The notes beneath the pieces were generated by a model that worked only from the letters and a program-made list of their open reading frames with translations, was not told where the DNA came from and made no database searches. A stretch of 64,000 nucleotides of DNA from Oryzias latipes (taxonomy: Eukaryota > Chordata > Actinopteri > Beloniformes > Adrianichthyidae). Position 1 is the first letter of the stretch. Each line of letters opens with the position of its first letter. Positions 62,399 through 64,000 of the stretch are shown in pieces. The DNA lies in the NCBI RefSeq assembly GCF_002234675.1, contig NC_019872.2, positions 9,626,950 to 9,690,949 on the forward strand, written 5' to 3'. A program made the translations under genes and the position numbers.

Positions 62399-63501
62399 CA
62401 GTAATTTCCGGATTATAACCATTTGTGCATTTTTTTCTTTTCTATTCGTTTGAATGCATTTTTTCTAACGGCCGCTAGGCGCTCGATCAGAAAGGGTAAG
62501 AGTGAGACATGGGGGAATACAGTATATGAGTCGAGGAAGATGCAAGTTTAATGTAAATTCCTGCTTCGTGAATGAAAAGCACAAACAGACCCTCATCATG
62601 GAAAATGCAAGAAGAAATGCATTTGATGCAGCTTTCAAGTTAAAAGCAATCGTTAAGAGCAGTGTGAAAAACATTCACCATCACCAACGGGTTTGGAAAA
62701 GCCCGTCTGCTGCATGACGGAGAGGACAGCGCAAGTTCAGGAGAGAATTTGTCTCAGCATGAGAGTGACAAACTGACAACGAAGGAGACACAGAGAGAGT
62801 GTGTGGGGAAGACTATCTGACGCTATTCCAATCCGACACTGAGGAGGAAGACTTCCATGGTTTCAGTGCACAGGAGGCGCGTGCCGTGCAGTAGTTACTG
62901 CTGCTCTCAGTGACTTTTACCAGTATGTTTTTTTTTAACCAGCCCTGTTAGTGTTGTTACTACCATTTTGCTGCTGTGTTCCTGCCACATGAACTGTTTG
63001 GCATAGAACTGTGACGGTGTGGGATTTTTGATCACCGCGGTGATGAAGCAGCAGGAGTCGCGGTGTAGTGGTCTCCCCAACAAACACAAAATCCCCCGGC
63101 ACGTCGCAAATAAATACCGGTACAAGTAGAAATTACAACGCAGTATTCTTAACAAATATCAGTAACTACTCAGTAACTACTAACTAACTAGTGAACTAAC
63201 TGTATAGGTGTTGTAGAATGTGTATGTGTGTCAGTGCGCTGCGTGTGTAAGAGGAAGGAGCAGAGCAGCACAGGAGTGAGTGTGAGCGGCTCCCTCTTGC
63301 GCTGCACGCACTCTCCCCTCTTTCTTAAACACGCTGCGTGCGGTTTCAGCACATACACATCCTCAATCTACAACACGTGTTTCAGTGTGGGCACATGCGG
63401 TTAGACAGTTGCGGCTTATGTATGCACAAAATGTTTTATCCTTTAAAAATGTAATGGGTGTTGCTTATAATAAAGTGTGCTCTATAGTCCGGAAATTACG
63501 G
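62399..63501 (+). mobile_element. pogo/Tigger-like element, internally deleted
   Basis: A 1,103-bp element with TIRs CAGTAATTTCCGGATTATA and (right, reversed) CCGTAATTTCCGGACTATA, flanked by TA (62397-62398 and 63502-63503) as in the Tc1/mariner/pogo superfamily. It retains the two ends of a transposase gene but lacks the DDE core, so it is non-autonomous. It sits in b3glct intron 4. Confidence 0.8.
62581..62890 (+). pseudogene. pogo-like transposase remnants
   Basis: An N-terminal fragment (residues NARRNAFDAAFKLKAIVK, from 62598) matches the start of the pogo/CENP-B-type helix-turn-helix. After a jump the sequence resumes with an acidic C-terminal stretch (read SDTEEEDFHGFSAQEARAVQ, then stop, 62834-62895). 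Everything between, including catalysis, is deleted. Confidence 0.65.
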
Positions 63502-63503
63502 TA

Positions 63504-64000
63504 TGTATTTTTTCTGGAAGCCTCTCATGTAGGCTCTTGGCTTGTATAAAATAAATGTTTTCATTATTTTTTTTCAATTATAGTTTGGTTTTTCTTTCTT
63601 ACTTTCAAATTGGATGAAAAAGAAAGAGATTTTTGATCAAATTTCACCAAATTATGTATTATTACATGAAATAATTTGTAAAAAAACATAAAATTGATAC
63701 AATTGTGAAACAAAATTATTAAAATAGCTTGAAAATTAATAAATAGATTAAAAATAATAAAAACCACAGACTGCACCATCACATACAGTTCAAAACAGCC
63801 GTGTTTGGAGTCGCTTTCCTCATGGAACTGCGCCCCCAGTTTCTCAAAACCTGAGAAATGCATATTGTAAGTAATCATTGATGCTTAATTTCAGACTTGG
63901 CAAAAAATTAAAATTAATAGTTTTTACAAAAACTGCAAAAAAAAGAAAAAAGGTCATAACAAGCATTACAGGAACTAGAGAACACCTAAACGTGTCCTTA
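63504..64000. other. b3glct intron to window edge
   Basis: AT-rich, with one GC-richer patch (63769-63867) bordered by CACAG and ATT|GTAAGT, listed under findings as an unassigned exon candidate. Confidence 0.4.

Overview
This is vertebrate nuclear DNA. The evidence is GT-AG introns, AATAAA poly(A) signals, an intragenic-promoter tRNA gene and many interspersed repeats. The compact introns, Tc1/pogo/hAT/piggyBac-like DNA elements and a fish-style non-LTR retrotransposon point to a ray-finned fish, probably a percomorph. I cannot name the species from sequence alone. Most of the DNA is AT-rich and non-coding, and the protein-coding genes are packed into the right half. || Layout. 1-35.5 kb: no complete gene. 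It holds a TIR-bounded DNA element at the left edge (1-1998), three copies of a TTAA-flanked MITE, a 526-bp TIR element, SINE-like and LINE relics, a broken Tc1-like transposase, a roughly 270-bp GATA microsatellite, and one candidate first coding exon on the minus strand at 14.1 kb (possibly ubl3). 35.5-39.3 kb: hmgb1, minus strand, four coding exons with a likely non-coding first exon near 39.2 kb. 42.3-51.4 kb: uspl1, plus strand, eight coding exons, with a 1-kb hAT element inside intron 4. 51.53 kb: a tRNA-Glu(TTC) gene, minus strand. 52.4-55.5 kb: alox5ap, plus strand, five exons. 55.45-56.95 kb: medag, minus strand, convergent with alox5ap. 58.4-60.9 kb: the first four coding exons of b3glct, plus strand, which continues past the right edge. 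61-63.5 kb, inside b3glct: two TTAA MITE-like elements and a pogo-like element. || The order hmgb1-uspl1-alox5ap-medag-b3glct matches the human 13q12.3 neighbourhood as I know it, minus TEX26 and HSPH1. The genes do not form a pathway: chromatin protein/alarmin (hmgb1), SUMO isopeptidase (uspl1), leukotriene-synthesis membrane partner (alox5ap), adipogenesis factor (medag) and an ER glucosyltransferase for TSR O-fucose (b3glct). || I did not find a new multi-gene system. The observations most worth a second look are: a reading-frame break and GC-AG intron at the end of medag; overlapping convergent 3' ends of alox5ap and medag; a five-copy interspersed repeat family I cannot name; nested terminal inverted repeats at the window start; and promoter-like motifs carried inside a 526-bp TIR element.
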